From Massilia sp. Root133 (GTDB lineage: Bacteria > Pseudomonadota > Gammaproteobacteria > Burkholderiales > Burkholderiaceae_D), in contig NZ_LMEW01000001.1 in NCBI RefSeq assembly GCF_001426525.1, positions 4,978 through 68,977 on the forward strand: a stretch of 64,000 nt of DNA, in the 5' to 3' direction. Both the position numbers and the translations under genes were made by a program. The notes below the pieces were generated by a model, which did no database searches, had not been told where the DNA came from, and saw only the letters and a program-made list of their open reading frames with translations. Positions 16,988 through 27,300 of this stretch are shown one piece after another; the stretch's first letter is position 1; each line of letters begins with the position of its first letter.

Positions 16988-17935
16988 ATGAAAATCGCTT
17001 TTCTCGCAGATCCGCTGTCCGGCTTCAAAATCTACAAGGACTCGACGTTCGCGATGATGCGCGAAGCGGCGCGGCGCGGCCATCGGATCTATGCCTTCGA
17101 ACAGCGCCACCTGGTGCTGGAAGAGGGCGTCGTGACGGCCGAGGCCACCGAGATCCAGCTGACCGGCGATCCGGACGACTGGTACCGTGAAGGCGACACC
17201 GATACCGTGCCCCTTTCCGCGTTCGACGCCGTCATCGAGCGCAAGGACCCGCCGTTCGACATGGAATACGTGTACGGCACGTATCTGCTGGAACTGGCCG
17301 AGCGCCAGGGCGCACGCGTGTTCAACAAACCCTCGGCGATCCGCGACCACAACGAAAAGCTGACCATCGCCCAGTTCAGCCAGTTCACGTCGCCCACGCT
17401 CGTGTCGTCGTCCGGCACGCGCCTGCGCGCCTTCCACGCCGAACACGGCGACGTGATTTTCAAGCCGCTGGACGGCATGGGCGGCGCCGGCATCTTCCGC
17501 GTCAAGGACGATGGCCTGAACCTTGGTTCGATCATCGAGACGCTGACGGACAACGGCGCGCGCACGATCATGGCGCAGAAATATATTCCCGCCATCGTCA
17601 AGGGCGATAAGCGCGTGCTCGTCATCGACGGCAAGCCGGTCCCGTTTTCGCTGGCGCGCATTCCGCAGGCCGGGGAAGTGCGCGGCAACCTGGCGGCCGG
17701 CGGCACCGGCGTCGCGCAGCCGCTGACGGAGCGCGACCGCGAGATCGCGGAAAGTCTCGGCCCGATTCTGGCGGCGCGTGGCCTGTTGCTGGTAGGATTG
17801 GACGTGATCGGCGATTTCCTGACCGAGGTGAATGTCACCAGCCCCACGTGTTTCCAGGAGATCACCGACCAGACCGGTTTCGACGTCGCGGCGATGTTCA
17901 TCGACGCCGTCGAGCGCCGGGTAACGGGAAATTAA
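16988..17935 (+). CDS. gshB: Glutathione synthetase
   Basis: A 315-residue ATP-grasp enzyme that adds glycine to gamma-glutamylcysteine. The N-terminus [20 protein letters not shown], the ATP-grasp core ([15 protein letters not shown] at about 158-172) and the C-terminal [21 protein letters not shown] (metal-binding Glu and Asn) are all family-typical, and the length is normal. A betaproteobacterial-type -10 (TAAAAT, 16955-16960) lies 28 bases before the start. It is followed after four bases by a PTS EIIA gene, a gene order conserved in Betaproteobacteria. Confidence 0.95.
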   Translation: MKIAFLADPLSGFKIYKDSTFAMMREAARRGHRIYAFEQRHLVLEEGVVTAEATEIQLTGDPDDWYREGDTDTVPLSAFDAVIERKDPPFDMEYVYGTYLLELAERQGARVFNKPSAIRDHNEKLTIAQFSQFTSPTLVSSSGTRLRAFHAEHGDVIFKPLDGMGGAGIFRVKDDGLNLGSIIETLTDNGARTIMAQKYIPAIVKGDKRVLVIDGKPVPFSLARIPQAGEVRGNLAAGGTGVAQPLTERDREIAESLGPILAARGLLLVGLDVIGDFLTEVNVTSPTCFQEITDQTGFDVAAMFIDAVERRVTGN

Positions 17936-17939
17936 AGAC

Positions 17940-18344
17940 ATGGTAGGCATCCTGCTGATGACCCACGCACCGCTGGGCCAGGCATTCATCGCCGCGGTCG
18001 CGCACGTGTTCCGCGGCCCCACCGAGCGCTTCGAGGCGATCGACGTGACGGCGGACCAGGACACGAACGAGATCCACGCACTGGCGAAGAGTGCAATCCA
18101 GCGCCTGGACGAAGGCGATGGCGTGCTGGTCATCACCGACATCAAGGGCGGGACGCCGTCCAATTGCTGCAACACGCTGGCCGAGGCCGGTCGCGTGGAA
18201 GTCATCGCGGGCATCAGCCTGCCGATGCTGCTGCGCGCGATTACGTACCGGCGTGACACGCTGGACGTCGTGGTCGAGATGGCCCTGACCGGCGCGCAGA
18301 ACGGCGCCGTCCGGGTCGACAACCGCATCCGGGTCGGCACCTGA
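17940..18344 (+). CDS. PTS EIIA component, mannose/fructose family
   Basis: A 134-residue stand-alone EIIA-Man domain. The phosphorylated histidine is His9 in ILLMTHAPLGQAF, and the conserved VLVITDIKGGTPSN loop is at about residues 61-74. It would accept phosphate from HPr, encoded 35 bases downstream. No EIIB or EIIC gene is nearby, so this is probably a regulatory phosphorelay rather than a sugar importer, as in other Betaproteobacteria with an incomplete PTS; that role is inferred from family and context. Confidence 0.9.
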   Translation: MVGILLMTHAPLGQAFIAAVAHVFRGPTERFEAIDVTADQDTNEIHALAKSAIQRLDEGDGVLVITDIKGGTPSNCCNTLAEAGRVEVIAGISLPMLLRAITYRRDTLDVVVEMALTGAQNGAVRVDNRIRVGT

Positions 18345-18379
18345 CCGGACAGATGAACGAGAGAAACGACAATTAAAAT

Positions 18380-18649
18380 ATGATTCAACAGGAACTCGAG
18401 ATCATCAACAAGCTGGGCCTTCACGCCCGCGCATCCGCCAAATTCACCCAGCTGGCCGCCAAGTTCCAGAGCGACGTCTGGCTCACCCGCAACGGCCGCC
18501 GCATCAACGCCAAGTCGATCATGGGCGTCATGATGCTGGCCGCCGGCAAGGGCGCCAAGGTGACCCTGGAAGCGGACGGCCCCGACGAACAGGAATGCAT
18601 CGCCGCGCTCACCGGCCTCATCAACGATAAATTCGGCGAAGGCGAGTAA
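18380..18649 (+). CDS. ptsH: Phosphocarrier protein HPr
   Basis: An 89-residue HPr. The active-site His15 is in KLGLHARAS and Ser46 in NAKSIMGVM, the latter being the site used by HPr kinase/phosphorylase. HPr passes phosphate from EI to EIIA. Its stop TAATG overlaps an in-frame start for ptsI at 18649, so the two are translated together. Confidence 0.95.
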   Translation: MIQQELEIINKLGLHARASAKFTQLAAKFQSDVWLTRNGRRINAKSIMGVMMLAAGKGAKVTLEADGPDEQECIAALTGLINDKFGEGE

Positions 18650-18690
18650 TGCCGGACAGCAGCCGAGCTGGCCGTCACCCGGGACCCTCC

Positions 18691-20442
18691 ATGGCATCGT
18701 TCACACTGCACGGCATTCCGGTCTCGCGCGGGATCTCGATCGGGCGCGCGCACCTGCTCACGCCGGCCGCGCTCGACGTCAAGCACTACCTCGTGCCGGA
18801 AGAGCAGGTCGAGGCGGAAGTGAAGCGCCTGCAGGACGCGATCGCCGAGGTGCACCGCAACCTGCAGGAGCTGTGGACCGAGCTGCCGAAGGAAGCCCCG
18901 ACGGAACTGGGCGCGTTCATCGACGTGCACGTGCTGATCCTGTCCGATCCGATGATCTCGGAGGCGCCCCTCGACATCATCCGCAGCCGCCACTACAACG
19001 CGGAATGGGCGCTCGTCACGCAGATCGACGAGCTGTCCGCGCAGTTCGACGAGATCGAGGACGAGTACCTGCGCGAGCGCAAGCAGGACATCCAGCAGGT
19101 GGCCGAGCGCGTGCTGAAGGTGCTGATGGGGACCGCGCTGTCGGCCCCGCCGGTGCCCGAGGAAGACCACTTCCAGCCGCAGATGATCGTCGTCGCGCAC
19201 GACATCTCGCCGGCCGACATGCTCGCGTTCCGCGACCGCTCGTTCGTCGGCTTCGTCACCGACGTGGGCGGCCAGAACTCGCACACGGCGATCGTCGCGC
19301 GCAGCCTGGACATCCCGGCCGCCGTCGGCATGAGCCAGGCGTCGCGCCTGATCGAGCAGGACGACTGGGTGATCGTCGACGGCGATGCCGGCGTCGTGAT
19401 CTGCAATCCGAGCGCGCTCGTGATGGAGCAGTACCGCGCGCGCCAGGCCAACCTGATGAAGGCGCGCAAACGCCTCCTCAAGCTCAAGAAGACGCCGGCC
19501 GTCACGAAGGACGGCACGCCGATCACGCTGCTCGCGAACATCGAGCTGCCGGACGATTGCGGTCCGGCGCTGGAAGCGGGCGCCGTCGGCGTGGGCCTGT
19601 TCCGTTCCGAATTCCTGTTCATGGGCCGTGGCGCACAGGGTTTGAAAGTGCCGGGCGAGGACGAGCAGTTCGAGCAGTACCGCAAGGCCGTGCTGGCGAT
19701 GAAGGGCCGCCCGGTCACGATCCGCACGCTCGACGTGGGCGCCGACAAGCCGCTCGACCAGACGGAACACACGGCGCTGAACCCGGCGCTGGGCCTGCGC
19801 GCGATCCGCTACTGTCTCGCCGAGCCGCAGTTGTTCCTCACGCAGCTGCGCGCGATCCTGCGCGCGTCCGCATTCGGCAAGGTGCGCATCCTGATCCCGA
19901 TGCTGGCGCATGCGTTCGAGATCGACCAGACGCTCGGCATGATCGAGCAGGCCAAGGCCCAGCTACGCGAGCAGAACATCAAGTACGACGCGGCGGTGGA
20001 AGTCGGCGCCATGATCGAGATCCCGGCTGCCGCGCTGGCGCTGCCGATGTTCGTCAAGCGCCTGGACTTCCTGTCCATCGGCACCAACGACCTGATTCAA
20101 TATACGCTGGCGATCGACCGCGTCGACTACGAGGTGGCGCACCTGTACAATCCGCTGCACCCGGCGGTATTGAACCTGATCGCGATGACGATCGAGGCCG
20201 GGCACAAGGCCGGCATCGACGTCGCCGTGTGCGGCGAGATGGCGGGCGACGTCAAGCTCACCCGCCTGCTGCTGGGCATGGGCCTGCGCGAGTTCTCGAT
20301 GCATCCCGCCCAGCTCCTGGCCGTCAAGCAGGAAATCCTGTCCAGCGACCTGGCGCGGCTCGTGCCGCGCACCAGGCGCATCCTGCGCGCGATGGAACCG
20401 GCGGCCATCGCCGAAGCCGTGGAGCAGCTGCAGTCCGTCTAG
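18691..20442 (+). CDS. ptsI: Phosphoenolpyruvate-protein phosphotransferase (EI)
   Basis: A 583-residue enzyme that takes phosphate from phosphoenolpyruvate and passes it to HPr. The active-site His198 is in [13 protein letters not shown]; the PEP-binding TIM-barrel domain (about 260-575) has [21 protein letters not shown] and [11 protein letters not shown] prefer ATG 18691 because homology begins at [15 protein letters not shown], but a start at 18649 overlapping the ptsH stop has the better ribosome site and would add 14 residues. It closes the gshB-EIIA-ptsH-ptsI operon. Confidence 0.93.
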   Translation: MASFTLHGIPVSRGISIGRAHLLTPAALDVKHYLVPEEQVEAEVKRLQDAIAEVHRNLQELWTELPKEAPTELGAFIDVHVLILSDPMISEAPLDIIRSRHYNAEWALVTQIDELSAQFDEIEDEYLRERKQDIQQVAERVLKVLMGTALSAPPVPEEDHFQPQMIVVAHDISPADMLAFRDRSFVGFVTDVGGQNSHTAIVARSLDIPAAVGMSQASRLIEQDDWVIVDGDAGVVICNPSALVMEQYRARQANLMKARKRLLKLKKTPAVTKDGTPITLLANIELPDDCGPALEAGAVGVGLFRSEFLFMGRGAQGLKVPGEDEQFEQYRKAVLAMKGRPVTIRTLDVGADKPLDQTEHTALNPALGLRAIRYCLAEPQLFLTQLRAILRASAFGKVRILIPMLAHAFEIDQTLGMIEQAKAQLREQNIKYDAAVEVGAMIEIPAAALALPMFVKRLDFLSIGTNDLIQYTLAIDRVDYEVAHLYNPLHPAVLNLIAMTIEAGHKAGIDVAVCGEMAGDVKLTRLLLGMGLREFSMHPAQLLAVKQEILSSDLARLVPRTRRILRAMEPAAIAEAVEQLQSV

Positions 20443-20461
20443 TTACAACTTAAGAGTCTTC

Positions 20462-21610
20462 ATGGGATCGATCGGAATTGTCTCCCCCCAGGCGATGCAC
20501 TTCGCCGAACCGTTGCGCCTGCAAAGCGGCGCGGCGATCGGCGACTACACGCTGATGTATGAAACGTACGGCACGCTGAATGCCGACAAATCGAACGCGG
20601 TGCTGATCTGCCACGCGCTGAACGCGTCGCACCACGTCGCCGGCCACTACGCCGACCAGCCGAAGAGCGCGGGCTGGTGGGACAACATGGTGGGGCCGGG
20701 CAAGCCGGTCGACACCGACCGCTTCTTCGTCATCGGCGTCAACAACCTCGGCTCCTGCTTCGGTTCCACGGGCCCGATGCACACGAATCCGGCCACGGGA
20801 AAACCGTACGGCGCCACGTTCCCCGTCGTGACGGTGGAAGACTGGGTCGCCGCGCAGGCGCTGCTGGCCGACCGCCTCGGCATCGCGTGTTTTGCCGCCG
20901 TGATGGGCGGATCGCTGGGCGGCATGCAGGCCCTCGCGTGGAGCATCATGTTCCCCGAGCGCCTGCGTCACTGCATCGTGATCGCATCCACGCCGAAACT
21001 CTCGGCGCAGAACATCGCGTTCAACGACGTGGCGCGCCAGGCCATCCTCACCGATCCGGACTACCGCGGCGGCGACTTCTACGAACACGGCGTGGTGCCG
21101 AAGAACGGCCTGAAGGTGGCGCGCATGGTCGGCCACATCACGTACCTGTCGAACGACGACATGGCGGAGAAATTCGGCCGCAAGCTGCGCAACGCCGCCG
21201 AGAGGAACGACTACAAATTCGACTTCGGCATCGACTTCGAGATCGAATCCTATCTGCGCTACCAGGGCGATAAATTCTCGGAATACTTCGACGCCAACAC
21301 CTACCTCCTGATCACCAAGGCGCTCGACTATTTCGATCCCGCGCGCGAGCATGGCGGCAACCTCGCCAAGGCGCTGGAAAACACGCAGGCTCAATATCTC
21401 GTCGCGTCGTTCTCGACGGACTGGCGCTTCTCGCCGGAGCGCAGCCGCGAGATCGTGGAAGCGCTGCTGGCCAACCGCCGCAAGGTGACCTATGCCGAGA
21501 TCGACGCGCCGCACGGCCACGACGCCTTCCTGCTCGAGGACGTGCGCTACATGAACATCGTCCGTGCCTACTTCCAGCGCATCGCTGCAGAGCAGAAGGA
21601 GGCCGCATGA
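20462..21610 (+). CDS. metX: Homoserine O-acyltransferase (MetX)
   Basis: A 382-residue alpha/beta-hydrolase-fold enzyme that acylates homoserine in methionine synthesis. The nucleophile Ser151 is in [12 protein letters not shown], and the His of the triad is in [11 protein letters not shown] near the C-terminus. Family members in Betaproteobacteria use succinyl-CoA or acetyl-CoA; the sequence alone does not settle which to my reading. metW follows with an ATGA overlap, the standard metXW pair. Confidence 0.93.
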   Translation: MGSIGIVSPQAMHFAEPLRLQSGAAIGDYTLMYETYGTLNADKSNAVLICHALNASHHVAGHYADQPKSAGWWDNMVGPGKPVDTDRFFVIGVNNLGSCFGSTGPMHTNPATGKPYGATFPVVTVEDWVAAQALLADRLGIACFAAVMGGSLGGMQALAWSIMFPERLRHCIVIASTPKLSAQNIAFNDVARQAILTDPDYRGGDFYEHGVVPKNGLKVARMVGHITYLSNDDMAEKFGRKLRNAAERNDYKFDFGIDFEIESYLRYQGDKFSEYFDANTYLLITKALDYFDPAREHGGNLAKALENTQAQYLVASFSTDWRFSPERSREIVEALLANRRKVTYAEIDAPHGHDAFLLEDVRYMNIVRAYFQRIAAEQKEAA

Positions 21611-22224
21611 AATACGAAGACCTGACCCTGCGGTCCGACCTCGCGTTCATCGCCCACTGGGTCGGCGACGGCGCCCACGTGCTGGATGTCGGCTGCGGCG
21701 ACGGCGCCATGCTGCGCTACCTGGAGCAGGCCAAGCGCTGCACGGGCTACGGCGTGGAGATCGCCGACGACAAGGTCCTGGAAAGCACGCAGCGCGGCAT
21801 CAGCGTGATCCAGCACGACATGGAGCAGGGCCTCGGCCTGTTCGCGGACGACGCGTTCGACGTGGTCCTGTGCCTGTCGTCGCTGCAGATGATGCAGCAC
21901 GTGGAGGCGCGCCTGCGCGACATCGTCCGCGTCGGCAAGGAAGCGATCGTGTCGTTCCCGAACTTCGCGTACTGGCCGCACCGCGCCGCGCTGCTGAAAG
22001 GGCGCATGCCGGTGTCGCGCACCCTGCCTTACCAGTGGTTCGACACGCCGAACCTGCGCTACGCGACGATCTACGACTTCAAGGACCTGGCCGAGAAATG
22101 CGGCCTGGAAGTGCTGGAATACGTCGCGCTGGCCGAGGGCAAGCCGGTGTCGTTCCTGCCGAATTTGCGCGGCAGCCTGGCGGTGTTCCGCCTGCGCAAG
22201 CGCGATCTCGTGAGCAAGGTCTGA
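21607..22224 (+). CDS. metW: Methionine biosynthesis protein MetW
   Basis: A 205-residue SAM-methyltransferase-fold protein ([16 protein letters not shown] at about residues 23-37; later [21 protein letters not shown], a MetW hallmark). MetW is known to work with MetX and raise homoserine acylation; it is not clearly an active methyltransferase. The start overlaps the metX stop (ATGA). Confidence 0.93.
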   Translation: MKYEDLTLRSDLAFIAHWVGDGAHVLDVGCGDGAMLRYLEQAKRCTGYGVEIADDKVLESTQRGISVIQHDMEQGLGLFADDAFDVVLCLSSLQMMQHVEARLRDIVRVGKEAIVSFPNFAYWPHRAALLKGRMPVSRTLPYQWFDTPNLRYATIYDFKDLAEKCGLEVLEYVALAEGKPVSFLPNLRGSLAVFRLRKRDLVSKV

Positions 22225-22322
22225 CGTTTCCCCGCCTGCGTCGCTGCCCGGGTAGGCGTATCGTGTTGTACTTACGAGCGCGACTTGGGCATCATGTGTC
22301 CAGAACCCAGCAGGAGAACACC

Positions 22323-23252
22323 ATGAATCGACTCTTCAAGCACGGCGCGGCCGTGCTGCTCGCCCTGAGCGTCGCCACGCCCGGCGCGTACGCCGCGCGC
22401 GCGCAGGACGACCGCCCGAACCAGGACCAGGTCGTGCAGGACGGCATCGCCGTCAAGCCGCTCAAGCGCAATTCGATCGGCGGCGTGTGGCGCGACATCG
22501 CCGCGCCCGAGGACGCCATCAACCAGCAGTCGGCCCAGCAATACCTGGCGCTGATGAGCAAGGCGAAGCAGGAAGGCGCGCTCGTGCCGGAATCCGACCC
22601 GCGCGTGCAGCGCCTGCGCGCCATCGCGAAACGCATCATCCCGAATACGGCGCGCTGGAATTCCGATGCCCAGCAGTGGAAGTGGCAGGTCAACCTGCTG
22701 CAGTCCGGCGAGGTGAACGCGTTCTGCATGCCGGGCGGGCGCATCGCGTTCTACACGGGCATCATCGACAAGCTGCGCCTCACGGACGACGAGATCGCGG
22801 CCGTGATGGGCCACGAGATCGCGCACGCGCTGCGCGAGCACGGGCGCGACCGCCAGAGCAAGGCGGCGGCGACGGGCCTCGCGAGCCAGCTGGGCGGCGC
22901 CGCGCTGTCGGCCTGGCTCGGCGTGGACGTGCGCGGCGCGACCAACGCGGCCGGCCAGCTCCTCGTGCTGAAATTCTCGCGCGACGAGGAACGCGAAGCC
23001 GACCTCGTGGGCCTCGACATCGCCGCGCGCTCCGGCTACGACCCGCGCGCGGGCATCGCGCTGTGGAACAAGATGGCGGCGCTGAACCAGAGCGGCGCGC
23101 CGATCGAGCTGCTGTCCACGCACCCGGGCGGCAGCGATCGCATCGAGCAGATCGACAGCCACATGAACGTGCTGCTGCCGCTGTATGCGCGCAGCAAGGG
23201 CACGTCCGTCGACCGGTTGCCGCCTTACCGCTCCAACGTCGCGCAACGCTGA
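22323..23252 (+). CDS. M48 family metallopeptidase
   Basis: A 309-residue zinc protease. The signal peptide (MNRLFKHGAAVLLALSVATPGAYA) indicates export to the periplasm. The zinc site HEIAH is at residues 164-168 in VMGHEIAHALREHGRD, with the third ligand in EREADLVGLDIAA and the family's LLSTHPGGSDRI near the C-terminus. It resembles the M48 proteases related to BepA/LoiP, which handle misfolded outer-membrane proteins. AGGAG lies seven bases before ATG 22323. The gene for a pseudouridine synthase starts 14 bases later. Confidence 0.9.
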   Translation: MNRLFKHGAAVLLALSVATPGAYAARAQDDRPNQDQVVQDGIAVKPLKRNSIGGVWRDIAAPEDAINQQSAQQYLALMSKAKQEGALVPESDPRVQRLRAIAKRIIPNTARWNSDAQQWKWQVNLLQSGEVNAFCMPGGRIAFYTGIIDKLRLTDDEIAAVMGHEIAHALREHGRDRQSKAAATGLASQLGGAALSAWLGVDVRGATNAAGQLLVLKFSRDEEREADLVGLDIAARSGYDPRAGIALWNKMAALNQSGAPIELLSTHPGGSDRIEQIDSHMNVLLPLYARSKGTSVDRLPPYRSNVAQR

Positions 23253-23266
23253 TAAATAAGGGATCG

Positions 23267-24205
23267 ATGGTTCGTTTCGTCAGGAAGGGCCACCAGGCCG
23301 CGGCCAACGCCGTCGTGCCGCTGCCGGTGCGCGACGGCGTGGCGCCCAGCTATCTGTGGATCACGGCAACCCGGACCGGCGGCATGCTGGCCTTCCTCGA
23401 GGAGCGTTTTCCCGCCATCGCCGGCCCGTCCTGGGCCGAACGCCTCGCGCGCGGCGACGTCGTCGATGCGCAGGGTACGCCGTTGCAGGCCGACAGCCAC
23501 GTACGCCAGGGCATGCGCATCTGGTACTACCGCGAGCTGGAACACGAGACGCCGATTCCGTTCGAGGAGGGCATCATCTTCCAGGACGAGCACCTGCTCG
23601 TCGTCGACAAGCCGCATTTCCTGCCGATGATCCCGACGGGGCGCTTCCTGCGCGAGACCCTGCTCGTGCGGCTGAAACAGAAGTTCGACCTGCCGCACCT
23701 GACGCCGATCCACCGCCTCGACCGCGAGACGGCCGGCGTCGTCATCTTCTCGCACAACCTCGCCACGCGCGGCACGTACCAGTCGATGTTCCAGAAGCGC
23801 AGCATCCGCAAGGTGTACGAGGCGCTGGCGCCCGTGCTGCACGGGCGCGACTTCCCGTTCACCTACCGCAGCCGCATGGTCGACGGCGACAAGTTCTTCG
23901 TGATGCGCGAAGAAGAGGGCGAGCCGAATTCCGAGACGTTCGTCGAGCTGCTGGAAACGCGCGGCGACGTGGCGCGCTACCGCCTGCATCCGCACACGGG
24001 CCGCAAGCACCAGCTGCGCCTGCACATGGCGTCGCTGGGCGTGCCGATCCTGAACGACGCCTTCTATCCCGTCGCGCTGCCGTGCAAAGGCGACGATTTC
24101 TCCGCGCCGCTGCAACTGCTGGCGCGGTCCATCGCGTTCGACGATCCGCTCACGGGAGAAGCACGCCGCTTCGACAGCCGCCGCGCGCTGGCGTGGCCGG
24201 CTTGA
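23267..24205 (+). CDS. RluA family pseudouridine synthase
   Basis: A 312-residue RNA-modifying enzyme that isomerises uridine. The catalytic Asp152 lies in PIHRLDRETAGVV; the family's RKVYEAL and HTGRKHQLRLHMASLG motifs follow. The N-terminal 80 residues form an S4-like region (WAERLARGDVV). The RNA target (rRNA or tRNA) cannot be decided; this subgroup is usually annotated simply as pseudouridine synthase. The start is ATG 23267 with AAGG upstream. A REP-like inverted repeat follows the stop. Confidence 0.9.
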   Translation: MVRFVRKGHQAAANAVVPLPVRDGVAPSYLWITATRTGGMLAFLEERFPAIAGPSWAERLARGDVVDAQGTPLQADSHVRQGMRIWYYRELEHETPIPFEEGIIFQDEHLLVVDKPHFLPMIPTGRFLRETLLVRLKQKFDLPHLTPIHRLDRETAGVVIFSHNLATRGTYQSMFQKRSIRKVYEALAPVLHGRDFPFTYRSRMVDGDKFFVMREEEGEPNSETFVELLETRGDVARYRLHPHTGRKHQLRLHMASLGVPILNDAFYPVALPCKGDDFSAPLQLLARSIAFDDPLTGEARRFDSRRALAWPA

Positions 24206-24208
24206 AAC

Positions 24209-24294
24209 CGTCGCCCCCGTGAAGGCCGGGGCCCAGGTTCGTCACGCTGCGGCGACGCAAGCAAGACTTGGGTTCTCGCCTTCGCGGGAACGAC
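24209..24294. repeat. REP-like intergenic inverted repeat
   Basis: A left arm (24209-24237, containing CCCCCGTGAAGGCCGGGGCC) and a right arm (24267-24294, containing TTCTCGCCTTCGCGGGAA) are imperfect inverted copies of one another, differing mostly by transitions that still allow G-U pairs. The CCCGCGAAGGCGGGAA-type core is a frequent intergenic repeat in Oxalobacteraceae. It lies between the convergent pseudouridine synthase gene and the giant Ig-like gene and could act as terminator. Confidence 0.6.
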
Positions 24295-24308
24295 TTTGGG
24301 TCGAGACG

Positions 24309-27300
24309 TCAGGCCGTCAGTCCGACGCCGAAGGTGTCGCTGCCGATGATGGCGACGTTGCCCGCCACGTCCTCGATCGCATTACCGTTCACCGTGAGGT
24401 GGTAGGCGCCGTTCAGCGTGCCCAGGTTGAGCTCCAGCGTGCGCGTGTCGGTCGCGATGTCCCAGTTGGTCAGCACGTCCCACGCATGGTGCGAGCGCCC
24501 CACGTTGCCGCTGTCGAGCACGTCGATCGTGCCGTTCTGCGCGAACACGATCTTTTCGCTGAACGTCAGGCTGTGCCAGTTCGCCCCCGCCTTGCTGGTC
24601 GACTGGGTCGATGCCACCGTCGGTGCCGTCGTGTCGATCGTGACCGACAACGGCGCGGATGCGACGCCCTGGTTGCCGGCCGCATCTTCCTGGACCACGG
24701 TGAACGTGTGCACGCCGTCCGTGAGCGGCCCGCCGCCGCCGAGCGTGACCGTCCAGCTCCGGTTATTGCCGACGTCGGCCCCACCCACCAGGGACGCGCC
24801 GTCGTAGACCAGGATCCGGCCGCCGCTTTCGGCCGCCGTGCCGGTCAGCGTGGGCATCGTGTCGTTCGTGATGCCGTCGGAGGACGAGACGCCCGTGTCG
24901 CTCGCCGCCGCCAGCACCGGCTGGCCCGGGGCGTCCGGTTCGATGGCGTCGACCGTGAACGTGAACGGGACCGACAGGTCGCGCGGCGTCACGTTGCCCC
25001 CGGTATCCTGCAGTTCCAGCGTGATCGTGTGCTGGCCGTTCGCGAGGTCCCACAGGGGCGAGAAATGCCATACGCCGTTGTCGCCGGCGGTGGTGGAACC
25101 CAGGATCGTGCCCCCGTCCCACACGGTCACCTGGGTGCCGGCGGCCACGGTGCCCGTCAGTGCCGGCGCGGTGAAGCTCGTGATGGTGTCGCTGGAGGAC
25201 AGGCCGTTGTCGGCGCCCGGCAAGAACGTCGCCCCCGCGGCGGTCGAGCCGGCGACGGTGACCGTCAGCGGCTGCGACGGTGCGCTCGCATTGTGCGCCG
25301 CGTCGTACTGGACGGCCTTGACCGTGTAGGTGCCGTTGGTGCCCAGCAGGACGTCGTCGATGCTCCACTTGCCGCCGCCGTCGGCCCAGCCGCTGCCGAC
25401 CAGGCGGTCGCCCACGTACAGTTCGATCTGGGCCCAGCCATCGGCGCCGCTGCCCGTGAAGGTGGGCGCCACGACGCTCGTGACGTTGTCGCCGGCGGTG
25501 CCGGTATCGGATGCGGCGGCGAGCGTCGGCGCGGACGGGGCGTCCGGGGCGTGCGTGTCGATCCGGATCGTGCTGCCGTAGCCGTCCGAGTCCCCGAGGT
25601 AGCCGTACGTGATGTGCGCGAGGTCGAGCACGTTGCCGGCGCCGTCCGCGAAATGGTCCGTCAGGTCGCCCCTGGTGGCGAAGTCCAGGCCGGACACGTC
25701 GTTGTCGCCGGCGGCCACCGTGTACTCGAACAGCGCGCTGCGATGGTCGTCGCTCAGGCCCTTGAAGTGGGCCTGGGCGCCGTTGTTGAGTTCGAGGCTG
25801 GGGGCGCCGCGTACGTCGACCGGTTCGCTGAACGTCACGCGGATCCCGATGGTTTCGCCGACGCCGTAGTCGCCGCCGCCGACGTCGGCGCGCAGGTTCG
25901 TCGCGCGCGGCGCCGTCACGTCGACGTAGGTGCCGGCCGTGTGGAAGACGATGCTGTGCTCCGCCACCTGGTTGCCGGCCAGGTCGGTCAGCGCGTAGGG
26001 CAGGTAGAGGGAATAGTCGTTGCCCGAGCCGAGGTGCAGCTCGTCGGCCGTGAGCGTGATGGTCTTGTGGTCGGCCGAGAAGTTCGCTTCCGTCAGGGGG
26101 ATGTAGCTGCTGGCGCCGTCGAAGTCGTACAGCTGCAGGCCGTCGTGGCTGCTTTCCCCGCTCGTCCAGTACACGGGTTTGTCGAACGTGAGGACGAGGT
26201 CGCCCGCGACGTCGAACGCCGTGCTGCCGTCGGGCGAACCGGTGACATGCGGATTCGTCGTGTCGATCGTGATCTGCTTCGACACAGTGGCGCTGGCGTG
26301 GCCGGCATCGTCGACGATGCTCGCGGTGTACGTGTGCACGCCCGGGGTCAGGTACGCCTCGCTCGCGTAATACCAGTACGTGCTGCCGCCTTCCGCCGAG
26401 TACACGTGCAGGCCGTACGGGTCCACTTCCTGCTCGTCGATCATCACCTTCAACTGCTGGTTGCCGGCCAGGGTGCCGATGAAATAGCCGTAGGCGTATT
26501 CGCCGCCGCTGTTCGTGATGCCGTCGTCGGCATACGGACCTTCGTCGCTGACGAAGAGTCCGGAGATGTAGGCCGCCACCGTCGTGTCGTACGTGTAGTT
26601 GCCGGAGCTGGCCGTGCCGCTGCCCGCGTTGCCGAGCGTGTCGTGCACTTTCGTCAGGTCGACGCCGACGGTGTTGGTGTTGTCGACGATGCCCGCGTCG
26701 GCCGCGGACAGGGTCGCGTACCACGTCCGGTAGTCGTCCGAGTGGTGCAGGTTCGTGAGCGCGGCGTGCGGCGCGTCGAGGGCCGAGGCGTCGAGCGCCG
26801 TCACCGCCGCCGAGAAGCGCACCGTGAGACCGACGCTGCCGCCGCTGACCAGCGCGCCGCCGTCCAGGGAGACGGTGGCGGTGAGCGCATCCGTGTTCAC
26901 GCTGTAGTGCGACAGCGACGCCGCGCTGCCGCTGCCCGCGTTGCCGGCCGCGTCGTGCACCTGGGTCAGGTCCACGCGCAGCTGGTTGCCCGTGCTGCTG
27001 CCGGCGCCGGCCTCGGCGTTCAGGGTGCCGGTCCACGTCTTGCCGCCGTCCGCCGTCGCCAGGCCGCTCACGGTCGCGTGCGGGGCCTGCAGCGCGGCGG
27101 CGGCCAGGCCGCTCACGCTTTCCGAGAACGTGATCGAAAAGCCGATGCCGTGCGACGGGCCGATCGTCGTGTCGTCGAACAGGATGTCCGCCACGACGGG
27201 CGGCTTGCTGTCGATCGCGTACGCGGCCGTGCTGGCCGCGAAGCCGCCGCCCCGGTTGCCGTGGGCGTCGACGACCTGGGCCAGGTCGAGCACGACGTGC

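Noticed and set aside
16073..18697. An 874-residue minus-strand frame spanning gshB, EIIA and ptsH
   Set aside because: Mostly antisense to well-supported genes; the only real minus-strand gene there is the methyltransferase at 16081-16797 in another frame.
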